Assembly: GCA_037045055.1 (NCBI GenBank)
Contig: JBAOHJ010000003.1
Coordinates: 62,001 to 126,000, forward strand
Reading direction: 5' to 3'
DNA length: 64,000 bases
Source: Phosphoribacter sp037045055
Lineage (GTDB): Bacteria > Actinomycetota > Actinomycetes > Actinomycetales > Dermatophilaceae
Position 1 is the first letter of the stretch. Each line of letters opens with the position of its first letter. The position numbers and the translations under genes are program-made. Below the pieces are notes generated by a model. The model saw only the letters and a program-made list of their open reading frames with translations. It ran no database searches and was not told where the DNA came from. Of the stretch, positions 20,801-27,996 are shown piece by piece.

Positions 20801-23800
20801 CCCCCGCACCCGCCGCGGCCCCCGCCCCCGCTGCGGCGCCCGCCCCCGCTGCGGCACCCGCGCCCGCAGCGGCCCCCGCCGGCGACGAGGTCACCGCCAC
20901 CGTCGTCGGCATCGTCGCCGACCTCACCGGCTACCCACCAGACCTGCTCGACCCCGACCTCGACCTCGAAGCCGACCTCGGCGTCGACACCGTCAAACAA
21001 GCCGAAGTCTTCGCCGCCGTCCGCGAGCACTACGGCGTCGACCGCGACGACACCCTCTCCCTGCGCGACTTCCCCACCATCAACCACGTCGTCCGCTGGG
21101 TCCGCGCCAAAGCCGGCATCCCCGAACCCACCACCACCCCCGCACCCGCCGCGGCCCCCGCCCCCGCCGCGGCCCCCACACCCGCTGCGGCCCCCGCCCC
21201 CGCAGCGGCCCCCGCTACGGCCCCCGCTGCGGCCCCCGCCAGCGACGAGGTCACCGCCACCGTCGTCGGCATCGTCGCCGACCTCACCGGCTACCCACCA
21301 GACCTGCTCGACCCCGACCTCGACCTCGAAGCCGACCTCGGCGTCGACACCGTCAAACAAGCCGAAGTCTTCGCCGCCGTCCGCGAGCACTACGGCGTCG
21401 ACCGCGACGACACCCTCTCCCTGCGCGACTTCCCCACCATCAACCACGTCGTCCGCTGGGTCCGCGCCAAAGCCGGCCTGGACGCCACGTCCCAGGCACC
21501 GGGCGCACCCGTGGCGGGCTCACCCACGTCGGCACCGGCTCCCGGCGCCCCGGACACCGTCCAGGGCGACCTGCGGGCCATCGACGCCCTGCCCCGCCGA
21601 CTCCCGGTCAACCTGTTGCGTCCGGCCATCGGCAAGTGCGCCGAGAGCGGCGTCGTCCTGCAGGGCGCGCGCGTGCTCGTCATGCTCGACGAGGGCGGGG
21701 TCGGCGACGCCCTGGTCAAGCGCCTGGACAAGGCCGGGGCGCGGGCACTGACGCTGCCGGCCGGCATACCCACCGACGCACTGGCCGCGCAGCTGGACAC
21801 CTGGCTCGCCGACGGGCCGATCGCCGGGGTGTACTGGCTCCCGGCGCTGGACGACGAGGGGCCGCACGAGCAGCTCGACCTCGCCGGCTGGACCGAGGCG
21901 CTGCGGCGGCGGGTCAAGACCCTCTACACGACGATGCGCCGCCTCTGGGACGACAGCCCGTTCCTGGTCTCGGGCACCCGCCTGGGCGGGCGGCACGGCT
22001 ACGGCCCGGACGGCGCGACCAGCCCGATGGGCGGCGCGGTCACCGGATTCGTCAAGTCGTACAAGAAGGAGCGGCCCGACGCCCTCGTCAAGGCGGTCGA
22101 CCTGCCGGCCAGCCGCCGGACGGCGGCCGTGGCCGACCAGCTGATCGACGAGACGCTGCGCGACCCCGGTGCCGTCGAGATCGGCCTGCTCGACGGGTTG
22201 CGGTGGGGGGTCGGGTTCGCCGTGACCCCGTTCCCCGCGTTGACCGAGGACGGCTCCCCCGACGGACCCGGCGGTATGCCGCTGACCCCGGACTCGGTCT
22301 TCCTCGTCACCGGAGCCGCAGGCAGCATCGTCTCGGCGATCACCGCCGATCTGGCCAAGGCCAGCGGCGGCACCTTCCACTTGCTCGACCTCACCCCGAC
22401 GCCGGACCCGCACGACCCCGACCTGGCCGCCTTCGCCACCGCCAAGGACAGCCTCAAGTCGACTCTCGCGGCCCGGATGAAGGACCGCGGCGAGCGCCCG
22501 ACCCCGGTGGCCATCGACAAGGAGATCGCCGGGATCGAGCGCCGGGCAGCGGCGCTGGCCGCGATCCAGGCGGTGGAGTCCGCCGGCGGCACCGCGCACT
22601 ACCACTGCGTCGACCTCACCGATGGCCCGGCGGTCGCCGCGGTCATGGACGAGGTCGCCCAGCGCAGCGGCAAGGTCGACGTGCTGCTGCACGCCGCAGG
22701 ACTGGAGATCAGCCGGAACCTGCCGGACAAGGAGCCCAGGGAGTACGACCTCGTCTTCGACGTCAAGACCACCGGCTGGTTCACCGTCTGGTCGGCGGCC
22801 AGCCGGATGCCGGTCGGCGCCACGGTGGTGTTCTCCTCGGTGGCCGGCCGGTTCGGCAACCAGGGGCAGACCGACTACAGCGCCGCCAACGACCTGCTGT
22901 GCAAGATCACCTCCGCGATGCGCCGCGACCGCCCGCAGACCCGGGCCCTGGCCCTGGACTGGACGGCCTGGGGAGGCATCGGCATGGCCACCCGCGGCTC
23001 CATCCCCAAGATCATGGAGATGGCCGGGGTGCAGATGCTGCCGCCCGAGGCCGGCGTGGCGTGGATCCGTCGCGAGCTGGCCGCCACGGCATACGCCGGC
23101 GAGGTCGTCGTCGCCGGCGAGCTCGGCCAGATGGCCCCGGACTGGGCCGGCGGCGGCATCGACCCGCAGGCGCTGCTCGGCGGTGGCACGCCCGGACCGA
23201 TGACCGGGGAGATCTCCTTCGAGACCCAGCAGGGTCTGGTCGTGCGCACCACGCTGGATCCGACGCTGCAGGGGTTCCTCTTCGACCACCGCATCGACGG
23301 CACCCCGGTGCTGCCGGGGGTCATGGGCATGGAGGGATTCGCCGAGGCGGCCGCGCTGCTGGCCCCCGAGGGCTACCGTGTCGGCGGCATCGAGGGCGTC
23401 GACTTCTACGCCCCGGTGAAGTACTTCCGGGACGAGCCGCGCGCGGTCACCGTCACCGCTCGGGTCGAGCCCGACCCCGACGGCGGCGCCGACCTGCTCG
23501 CTCGGTGCACCCTGACCGCCGAGCGGTCCCTGCCGGGCCAGTCGGCACCGACGGTGACGACCCACTTCACCGGCACCGTGCGGCTGACCACCGCCGAGCC
23601 CGAGCAGGACCATGTCGACGTCTCGACCGACCCGGCGCAGGCGAGCCTGAGCCCGTCGGACGTGTACGCGTTCTACTTCCACGGGCCGGCCTACCAGGTC
23701 ATCGAGCAGGGGTGGCGCAACGGCGACGGGTCGATGACGCGGTTCACCGACCCGCTGCCGGACAACCACACCCCGCCCGACGCGCCGGTGCTGTCGGCGC

Positions 23801-24090
23801 CGCGGCTGGCTGAGCTGTGCTTCCAGACCTCGGGGCTGTGGGAGGCCGGGACCCAGGGTCGGATGGGGCTGCCGACGCGGGTCGGTCGGGTGCGCGTGCT
23901 GCGCGACCCGACCCAGGTCCAGGGTCGGCTCTTCGGCCTGGCCTGGCCGAAGGGGTCGAGCACGTTCGACTGCGCGGTGGTCGACGGCACCGGCGCCGTC
24001 GTCATGCGGATGGAGGGCTACGCCAGCGTCGAGCTGCCGACCCCGCTGCCCGAGTCGGCGGTGCAGCGGCTGCGCGAGACGTTCGGCTGA
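14839..24090 (+). CDS. Giant PUFA-synthase-like type I synthase, KS-AT-KS-ACPx5-KR-DH
   Basis: A 3083-residue iterative synthase. Domains in order: KS1 (about 8-480; Cys217, His351, His391); AT (about 615-930; GHSLGEYGA, Ser711); a second KS (about 1045-1535; NSACAST with Cys1287, His1434, His1474), standing where related synthases have a chain-length factor but keeping all three catalytic residues; five ACPs (about 1690-2215) joined by Ala/Pro linkers; KR (about 2400-2750; TGAAGSI from 2491, Ser2667, Tyr2680); hot-dog DH (about 2770-3060; DHRIDGTPVLPG, His2817). No enoyl reductase or thioesterase is visible. All ACPs read GVDTVKQAE, with Thr at the expected phosphopantetheine Ser (Thr1723, 1833, 1939, 2051, 2171). 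It resembles PfaA and HglC/HglE. The product is probably an unsaturated or hydroxylated specialised lipid; unproven. Confidence 0.88.
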   Translation: MSAREIQPVAVVGTAAIMPMAPTGDAFWANIKGGRYCITEVPPQRWDPAMYFSEDHGARDKTYSKIGGWVTEYEWDPIAWKLPIPPTVQSQMDVSQKWALSAARRALLEAGWPSWNVDNQNVAVILGNALGGEKHYHSSMRILLPTFLTHLHASPALQALPEQVRHQIIEDTVASYKDGMFEITEDTMPGELANVVAGRIANVLNLRGPNYIADAACASGLAALNSAVLGLRDHQFDAVVTGGIDRNMGAEAFVKFCKIGALSATGTRPFDAGADGFVMGEGAALFVLKRLEDAERDGDRIYATILGVGGSSDGKGKGITAPNPVGQQLAVARGWEQAGVDPATVSAIEAHGTSTRVGDAAELETLTKVFGAAGAPRRSIALGSVKSNIGHLKAGAGAAGLYKMVRSLDEKVLAPSLNFVNPNDNVDWDTVSCYVNTQLTEWAQPAGGQPRRGGVSAFGFGGTNFHVVVEEYLPGRYQPRPRVFASAQVPGAATTPTYAAAAPSPGVTATVPAKTPLRGALVLGGRDDADILAQVQAALAAAKAGSAPAPAAPDPALADAAVRVAVDYGDATELAGKLEKLVMALTTGNPAIFKLLRQQGTFLGRGPAPKVAFLYTGQGSQYVNMLRSLYDREPLVKDTFDNADRVMTPLLGRPLTSFIYVDPDDATAVKAATGQLMQTEITQPAVLATDLSLTRLFAAYHIHPDMVMGHSLGEYGALVAARTLTFDAALEAVSARGREMANVSVEDNGAMAAVFGPLSEIEKVVAQAEGYVVIANINSYSQAVVGGGTQAVEKVIETFKGLGMNAIRIPVSHAFHTAIVAPASPHFVNALRRLDMRPPQLPIVANVTGEFYPASADSEFMLDFAGKQIASPVQFVKGLQTLYDAGARVFVEMGPKKALTGFVEDVLVGRHDDVTALFTNHHKVPDDVAVNQALCGLYAAGHGFAAPAVPASGPAAAAAAAVAPASAPAQAPSSPAAAVAAAPAASAPPSDVVGELGRIIAEALAQGMRLLGSAAAPAPAVAASPGPAVIPEQPRERLEPLVVTGAALGLPGVERTFDDANIGRILGGEVLITPLPQHIRDRQADMRITRLVKDASGAGSFQVIDDPAEVIKLAGQLSRVDLVEQFGIDEARNEALDWTTRMALAAGLDALRDAGIPLVMRYKTTTIGTQLPDKWLLPESMRDDTGVIFASAFPGAGRFAENLEGYAADRTGREHLVRLERLRSTMADDNPSAADLDGLIGELRHHLQTNPYVFDRRFIFRVLAFGHAQFAELVGARGPNTQINSACASTTQAVSLAEDWIRAGRCRRVLVITADDVSNDELAPWVTAGFLSSGAAATDERVEDAATPFDKRRHGMVIGSGAAALVVESADSARERGIQPICELLGTVTANSAFHGSRLDVGHIGGVMTALAAEVGARGVDLHEIADRTMFVSHETYTPARGGSAAAEINALRLVFGDDADKVVITNTKGFTGHAMGAGIEDVVAVKALETGIVPPVPNYKVPDPDLGPLNLSTGGSYPVEYAMRLAAGFGSQIAMTLMRWTPPPGKGRVAPNALGYHNRIVDPVAWQRWLDQAAGRAGATVEVDHRRLRIVDTGAPGSPIVPGVNTPVPYAGRLAPGGLPGAGVVPSTTVPGVEASAAAAAAAIPARAAEVTGPAAPAGGPVAAPVSPAAAPVVPPSPTPEAAPPSDPVLEQVVGIVSELTGYPPDLLDPDLDLEADLGVDTVKQAEVFAAVREHYGVDRDDTLSLRDFPTINHVVRWVRAKAGIPEPTTTPAPAAAPTPAAAPAPAAAPATAPASDEVTATVVGIVADLTGYPPDLLDPDLDLEADLGVDTVKQAEVFAAVREHYGVDRDDTLSLRDFPTINHVVRWVRAKAGIPEPTTTPAPAAAPTPAAAPAPAAAPAGDEVTATVVGIVADLTGYPPDLLDPDLDLEADLGVDTVKQAEVFAAVREHYGVDRDDTLSLRDFPTINHVVRWVRAKAGIPEPTTTPAPAAAPAPAAAPAPAAAPAPAAAPAGDEVTATVVGIVADLTGYPPDLLDPDLDLEADLGVDTVKQAEVFAAVREHYGVDRDDTLSLRDFPTINHVVRWVRAKAGIPEPTTTPAPAAAPAPAAAPTPAAAPAPAAAPATAPAAAPASDEVTATVVGIVADLTGYPPDLLDPDLDLEADLGVDTVKQAEVFAAVREHYGVDRDDTLSLRDFPTINHVVRWVRAKAGLDATSQAPGAPVAGSPTSAPAPGAPDTVQGDLRAIDALPRRLPVNLLRPAIGKCAESGVVLQGARVLVMLDEGGVGDALVKRLDKAGARALTLPAGIPTDALAAQLDTWLADGPIAGVYWLPALDDEGPHEQLDLAGWTEALRRRVKTLYTTMRRLWDDSPFLVSGTRLGGRHGYGPDGATSPMGGAVTGFVKSYKKERPDALVKAVDLPASRRTAAVADQLIDETLRDPGAVEIGLLDGLRWGVGFAVTPFPALTEDGSPDGPGGMPLTPDSVFLVTGAAGSIVSAITADLAKASGGTFHLLDLTPTPDPHDPDLAAFATAKDSLKSTLAARMKDRGERPTPVAIDKEIAGIERRAAALAAIQAVESAGGTAHYHCVDLTDGPAVAAVMDEVAQRSGKVDVLLHAAGLEISRNLPDKEPREYDLVFDVKTTGWFTVWSAASRMPVGATVVFSSVAGRFGNQGQTDYSAANDLLCKITSAMRRDRPQTRALALDWTAWGGIGMATRGSIPKIMEMAGVQMLPPEAGVAWIRRELAATAYAGEVVVAGELGQMAPDWAGGGIDPQALLGGGTPGPMTGEISFETQQGLVVRTTLDPTLQGFLFDHRIDGTPVLPGVMGMEGFAEAAALLAPEGYRVGGIEGVDFYAPVKYFRDEPRAVTVTARVEPDPDGGADLLARCTLTAERSLPGQSAPTVTTHFTGTVRLTTAEPEQDHVDVSTDPAQASLSPSDVYAFYFHGPAYQVIEQGWRNGDGSMTRFTDPLPDNHTPPDAPVLSAPRLAELCFQTSGLWEAGTQGRMGLPTRVGRVRVLRDPTQVQGRLFGLAWPKGSSTFDCAVVDGTGAVVMRMEGYASVELPTPLPESAVQRLRETFG
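19906..21477 (+). repeat. Five tandem ACP units with near-identical DNA
   Basis: Five ACP-coding blocks repeat with spacings of 330, 318, 336 and 360 bp (Thr codons at 20005, 20335, 20653, 20989 and 21349). The roughly 230-bp cores are almost identical at nucleotide level, including third positions, while the Ala/Pro linkers vary in length. Cores use AAA, CAA and GAA codons, unlike AAG, CAG and GAG in the rest of the gene. This indicates recent duplication or homogenisation by recombination, or assembly collapse or expansion at this locus. Confidence 0.85.
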
Positions 24091-24196
24091 CCGACCGGCA
24101 GGGCGCAGCTCGGCCACGGCCGCGCCGCTCAGCCGTGCCCAGGCTGTGGGCGGGCGGACCGACTCCCGACCGGCCCACACCGCGTCCGGCCACAGG

Positions 24197-24985
24197 TCAG
24201 TCGGTCAACGGGCTGCTCAGCCACGAGTGCATCGGCACGGCCGTCGCGAGGTGGTCGCCTCCCGGCAACAGCCGCGGTGGACGCCCCGGCTCGCGGTAGA
24301 CGACGGTGAGCACGAAGCGCCCGTCTCGCCGCCACCAGCCCGGGAACGCACCGCCACCGCCCGCCTCGACGGCGAGGGGGGCCCACCCGTCGACCGTCGG
24401 TGTGCGCACCCACGAGACGACCACCGACCGGGTGTCGGCGCGCAGCCCGACGCGCAGCACCTTGAGCGCCGATTCCTTGGCCGACCACACGAGGTTCGCG
24501 GCGAGGTTCCACGGCTCGCTGTGCACCGGCCCGCTCGCGGCCACTCGGGCCTGCTCGGGCTCGGTGAGGTAGTCGGCGACGAACGCCGGCGAACGCGGCT
24601 CCACCAGCTCGAGATCGGTGCCCAGGGTGCCCGCCCCCGGCGGCCCGACCAGGGCCACCGCAACGCCGGCCCGGTCGGTGAGGGACACGTCGAGGTCGGC
24701 CGGTATGCCGTTGCGCCGGACGAAGGGCGCGCCCCCTGGCCGGTTGAGCAGTTCCACCCGGGACAACCGAGCGGGATCGGCGGCCAGCTGCGCCGACGAC
24801 CCCACGGCGGACCCCTCCAGGGCCGTCACGGCCCTCTTGCCGGCCCACCGCCGCAGCAGGTACTCGGTGCGCGGCTTGGTGAACCGCAGCCGGTCCAGAC
24901 GCGCCGTCTCGGCAGGTGAGAGCCACTCCCGTCCGGCGGGGATCCCCGGCTCCGCGACCGCCAGCCAGTGCCTGTCCGGTGCCAC
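24197..24985 (-). CDS. 4'-phosphopantetheinyl transferase, Sfp type
   Basis: A 262-residue Sfp/EntD-superfamily enzyme that transfers phosphopantetheine from CoA to carrier proteins. Key motifs are GTDLELVEPR (metal-binding Asp and Glu of the GxDxE motif) and WSAKESALKVL (the WxxKEA/S motif with catalytic Glu-Lys). It is convergent with the giant synthase, 106 bp away, and is the obvious candidate to activate its five ACP units. The start is GTG at 24985; a 17-bp palindrome (25010-25026) matching the IclR sites lies 24 bp upstream, so the gene may share that control. Whether it modifies a threonine acceptor is the open question. Confidence 0.87.
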   Translation of the reverse strand: MAPDRHWLAVAEPGIPAGREWLSPAETARLDRLRFTKPRTEYLLRRWAGKRAVTALEGSAVGSSAQLAADPARLSRVELLNRPGGAPFVRRNGIPADLDVSLTDRAGVAVALVGPPGAGTLGTDLELVEPRSPAFVADYLTEPEQARVAASGPVHSEPWNLAANLVWSAKESALKVLRVGLRADTRSVVVSWVRTPTVDGWAPLAVEAGGGGAFPGWWRRDGRFVLTVVYREPGRPPRLLPGGDHLATAVPMHSWLSSPLTD

Positions 24986-25009
24986 GCCGACATCCTCGCA
25001 TCCGCCTGG

Positions 25010-25026
25010 CTTTCACCCCGTGAAAG
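25010..25026. promoter_or_regulatory. Putative IclR operator, CTTTCAC-N3-GTGAAAG
   Basis: A perfect 7+3+7 palindrome between the divergent phosphopantetheinyl transferase (start 24985) and thiolase (start 25127). It has the same core (TTTCA...TGAAA) and the same 17-bp length as the palindromes at 31605 and 41758, the latter next to the iclR-type gene. Confidence 0.6.
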
Positions 25027-25126
25027 GCCGTCGACCCGTCCTGGACCCCGCCACGCTCGGCCCCGATGCTGGATCGAGGACCTCGGATACGCCCGGTCGC
25101 GCCGGGGCCCTCGGACAGGAGCAGGG

Positions 25127-26308
25127 ATGGACGACACCGTCGTGGTCGGCGGCGTGGGCATGGTCAAGTTCGCCAAACCGGGTCGCAGCGACCCGTACGA
25201 GGTCATGGCCTCCACCGCCATCCGGGCAGCGCTGCAGGACGCCGGCATCGACTACTCGCTCGTCGGGCAGGCTTACGCCAGCTACGCGTTCGGCGACAGC
25301 GCGTGCGGCCAAACGGCGCTGTACCGGGTCGGGATGACGGGCATCCCGGTGGTCAACGTCAACAACAACTGCTCCTCGGGCTCCTCGGCCCTGATGCTCG
25401 CCCGGCAGGCCGTCCTCTCGGGCGCGACCGACTGCGCGCTGGCCTTCGGGTTCGAGCAGATGCGTCCCGGCGCCATCGACATGGCGTGGACCGACCGCAC
25501 CATGCCGCTCATCGAGCTGGAGCGACGCCTGGAGCGGATGATGCCGGGTGTCGCCGAGGCGCCCAACGCCCACCGGCTGTTCGGTGCCGCCGCCACGGCA
25601 TACCTCGACCAGACCGGCGCCGACCCGTCCCTCTACGCCAAGGTCGCCGTGAAGACCCGTGCCCACGCGATCAACAACCCGCTGGCGATCTTCGACACGC
25701 CGCTGACGGTCGACCAGGTGATGGCCTCGCCGGTGATCTTCCCGCCGTACCTGCGCCGCCTGCAGGCCTGCCCGCCCTCGTGCGGGGCGGCCGCCGCCGT
25801 GGTCTGCAGCCACGACTTCGCCCGCCGCCACATCCCGGACCGAGCCGTGACGATCCTCGCCCAGCAGATGGTCACCGACCTCCCGGTGCGCGACACCAAC
25901 CCCATCGACCTGTCCGGAGCGGACATGACCCGGCGGGCCAGTGCAGCGGTCTACGAGCAGGCCGGCATCGGGCCGGCGGATGTCCCCGTCGTCGAGCTAC
26001 ACGACTGCTTCACCTCCAACGAGGTCATCACCTACGAGGGCCTCGGGCTGTGCGGCCCGGGCGAGGCGGAGAAGTACGTCGACGCCGGCGACAACACCTA
26101 CGGCGGCCGGCACGTCGTCAACCCCTCCGGCGGCCTCATGTCCAAGGGGCACCCGCTGGGTGCGACCGGTCTGGCGCAGTGCTTCGAGTTGGTCGCTCAG
26201 GTGCGCGGCGAGGCCGGTCCCCGCCAGGTCGTCGGGGCCCGGCTCGCTCTGCAACACAACCTCGGTCTGGGCGGCGCCTGCGTCGTCACCCTCTACGGCG
26301 CGGGCTGA
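25127..26308 (+). CDS. SCPx-type thiolase (acetyl-CoA acetyltransferase/lipid-transfer family)
   Basis: A 393-residue thiolase-superfamily protein of the sterol-carrier-protein X subgroup. It has the nucleophile loop NVNNNCSSGSSAL, the HDCFTSNE loop and NPSGGLMSKGHPLGATGLAQ with its catalytic His, and ends with GGACVVTLY holding the second Cys. There is no C-terminal SCP2 domain. The ATG at 25127 follows CAGGAGCAGGG. SCPx thiolases cleave 3-oxoacyl-CoAs, often with branched or bulky substituents; some relatives (Ltp2) are aldolases. The operator at 25010 links it to the IclR locus, where it could cleave the beta-ketoacyl-CoA made by the synthetase at 32608. Confidence 0.85.
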   Translation: MDDTVVVGGVGMVKFAKPGRSDPYEVMASTAIRAALQDAGIDYSLVGQAYASYAFGDSACGQTALYRVGMTGIPVVNVNNNCSSGSSALMLARQAVLSGATDCALAFGFEQMRPGAIDMAWTDRTMPLIELERRLERMMPGVAEAPNAHRLFGAAATAYLDQTGADPSLYAKVAVKTRAHAINNPLAIFDTPLTVDQVMASPVIFPPYLRRLQACPPSCGAAAAVVCSHDFARRHIPDRAVTILAQQMVTDLPVRDTNPIDLSGADMTRRASAAVYEQAGIGPADVPVVELHDCFTSNEVITYEGLGLCGPGEAEKYVDAGDNTYGGRHVVNPSGGLMSKGHPLGATGLAQCFELVAQVRGEAGPRQVVGARLALQHNLGLGGACVVTLYGAG

Positions 26309-26363
26309 GCCGGCTCGCGCCGCTCATTCCTACGGCGCGGGCTGAGCCGGCTCGCGCCGCTCA
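26294..26363. repeat. 33-bp direct duplication of the thiolase 3' end
   Basis: The last codons and stop of the thiolase plus its downstream palindrome (GGCGCGGGCTGAGCCGGCT...) occur at 26294-26326 and again exactly at 26331-26363, separated by TTCC. Each copy can fold as a GC hairpin (GGCGCG...CGCGCC around AGCCGGCT). The second copy abuts the left target duplication of the IS element. Confidence 0.75.
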
Positions 26364-26364
26364 G

Positions 26365-27995
26365 CCCTGATCCACCGACGGTGATGTCGTAGGTCATCAG
26401 TTCGGGTTTTCGGTTGGGGGCGGGTGTGGGGGCGCGGGTGGCTGGCCGGTCTGTCCGGCTCTTCCACGTTGGGTCCTCTGGTCGTGCCGCTGGGGCTGGG
26501 TGGTCAGGTCGTGGCCGCGGCGGGTGGGCTGGTGGCGCGGTCCCACATTGCCTGCCAGGCCGGTGCCCAGGGCCAGGCGGCGGGGAGGTGCAGCACGAGC
26601 CGCCGGCCGGTCCTGGCGAGGCGGGCGGGGACGTTGATGATCAGGGTGCGCACGGTGGCCCAGCGGGCGGTGCGCATCGCGGCCGCGACAGCGGCGGCGC
26701 GGGCGAGGTTGAATGCGATCACGGTGCAGGCGAGCCAGGCGGCGTTGGCCGCGTATTTCCCGGAGGGTAGGTGCGCCAGCGGCCCGTTCTTGACCTCGGC
26801 GATGACCTGCTCGACGTGGGCGTGCTCGCGGTGGCGTTGGTCGGCCTCGATGGCGCTCAGGTCGCTATTGGTGATGAAGGCGTGGTGGCGCCAGGCCGCG
26901 AACAGTTCACCTTGCACTGACCCGTCGGAGGCCAGTGGTTGCAGCCGGGCGACCCGGCGGATGACCAGGCGGCAGCGCACGTGCTGGCTCTTGCGGCGGC
27001 CGGTGAACGCGACGTAGTCGATCTCGGCGACCTGCGCGTCGGAGATCCACCGCTGCTCGCTGTCCTCCCACACCGCGTTGGGGTACTCGATGCTGGTCCA
27101 GGCGTCCTCGTCGATCGCGGTGATCGCGGCCTTGACCTTGGGGTCCATCCGGGCGGTGACCGAGAACCACGCATCGTGCCGCAGCGCGGTCCCCACGAAG
27201 GCCCACCCGTAGTAGGCGGAGTCGGCCCGGCACAGGACCTGCCCGGTGGCCCCGGCCGCGCGGGCCGTGGTGATGACCTGGGCCAGCAGGCGGCCCACAC
27301 CGGCGGCGGAGGCGATGTTCCCGCGGCGCAGCCGGGCGCCGGCGATCACCGGTGCCGCGGCCGGGGTCGAGACGGAGGCCAGCTGCACGGTCAACCCGCG
27401 CTGGCGGGTGTACCCGAACGCGGCACCCTGCTTGGCGTACCCGTGGACCTCACGGACGGTGTCATCGACATCGACGTACGCGACCTGGTCGGCTCCAGCG
27501 AGCAGGCCCGGGACCTGCCTGGCCAGCCCGGCCAGCAACCGCGTCCCGACCGCGTCGAGCTGCTGAACGTGCCCGTGGGTGAACGAGCGCAAGAACGTGC
27601 CCAGCGTCGAGGGCGCCCGCACCCCGGTGAATAGCCGCGGCATCGCCCCGTGCCGCAGCAGGTCCAGGTCATCGATACTGTCCGCGCCGGCCAGCATCCC
27701 GGCGAGCACCGCGCTCGTCTTGACCGCCGCGTTCGGCGACGGCACGCCGAGATGCTGGCTGAGCAGATCACCCAGCCCGGCCGACTCGGCCAACCGCAGC
27801 ACCGGCACCAACCCGGCCGCCGACACCAGGTTCGGGTCATCGAACACCGCACGGATCGTGTGAGAGGCTTTCACCTACGAGGTGCCCTTCGTGAGCGACA
27901 TCTTCAGGAACTCGACACTCCCGATCCTGTTACATCACAAGGGCACTCTCGCGTTACGACCCGCCCAACACCTCAAACCCACCGGTGGATCAGGG
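26365..27995. mobile_element. IS1380-family insertion sequence, 1631 bp
   Basis: The ends carry inverted repeats beginning CCCTGATCCACCG (left at 26365; right, reversed, ending at 27995). The element is flanked by the 5-bp direct repeat CTCAG (26360-26364 and 27996-28000), a target-site duplication of the size usual for IS1380. It contains one intact transposase gene, so it may be active. It sits between the convergent ends of the thiolase and PpsA-like genes. The right duplication contains the stop codon of the PpsA-like gene, which remains intact. Confidence 0.88.
26504..27874 (-). CDS. IS1380-family transposase
   Basis: A 456-residue DDE transposase. The catalytic acids fit YVDVDDTV, LCRADSAYYGW and the EQVIAEVKNG region near the C-terminus, with the DSAYYG motif typical of IS1380/IS4-like enzymes. 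The frame is full length and uninterrupted. The GC content matches the host, but no copy of the dispersed octamer CGGCATAC occurs in the element, consistent with independent origin. The start at 27874 is the first ATG after the right terminal region. Confidence 0.9.
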   Translation of the reverse strand: MKASHTIRAVFDDPNLVSAAGLVPVLRLAESAGLGDLLSQHLGVPSPNAAVKTSAVLAGMLAGADSIDDLDLLRHGAMPRLFTGVRAPSTLGTFLRSFTHGHVQQLDAVGTRLLAGLARQVPGLLAGADQVAYVDVDDTVREVHGYAKQGAAFGYTRQRGLTVQLASVSTPAAAPVIAGARLRRGNIASAAGVGRLLAQVITTARAAGATGQVLCRADSAYYGWAFVGTALRHDAWFSVTARMDPKVKAAITAIDEDAWTSIEYPNAVWEDSEQRWISDAQVAEIDYVAFTGRRKSQHVRCRLVIRRVARLQPLASDGSVQGELFAAWRHHAFITNSDLSAIEADQRHREHAHVEQVIAEVKNGPLAHLPSGKYAANAAWLACTVIAFNLARAAAVAAAMRTARWATVRTLIINVPARLARTGRRLVLHLPAAWPWAPAWQAMWDRATSPPAAATT

Positions 27996-27996
27996 C

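Noticed and set aside
17980..21447. A 1155-codon open frame on the minus strand opposite the synthase
   Set aside because: It is a shadow of high-GC codon periodicity. It repeats with the ACP units and encodes low-complexity Gly/Asp/Val-rich sequence with no known domain or start signal.
19906..21477. Tandem repeats as a CRISPR-like array
   Set aside because: The units are 318-360 bp, in frame, and encode ACP domains with Ala/Pro linkers; there are no short repeats with unique spacers.
14839..24090. A complete omega-3 PUFA (pfaABCD) cluster
   Set aside because: There is no enoyl reductase (PfaD), no PfaB, no tandem DH-DH protein in the window, and the domain order differs from PfaA.
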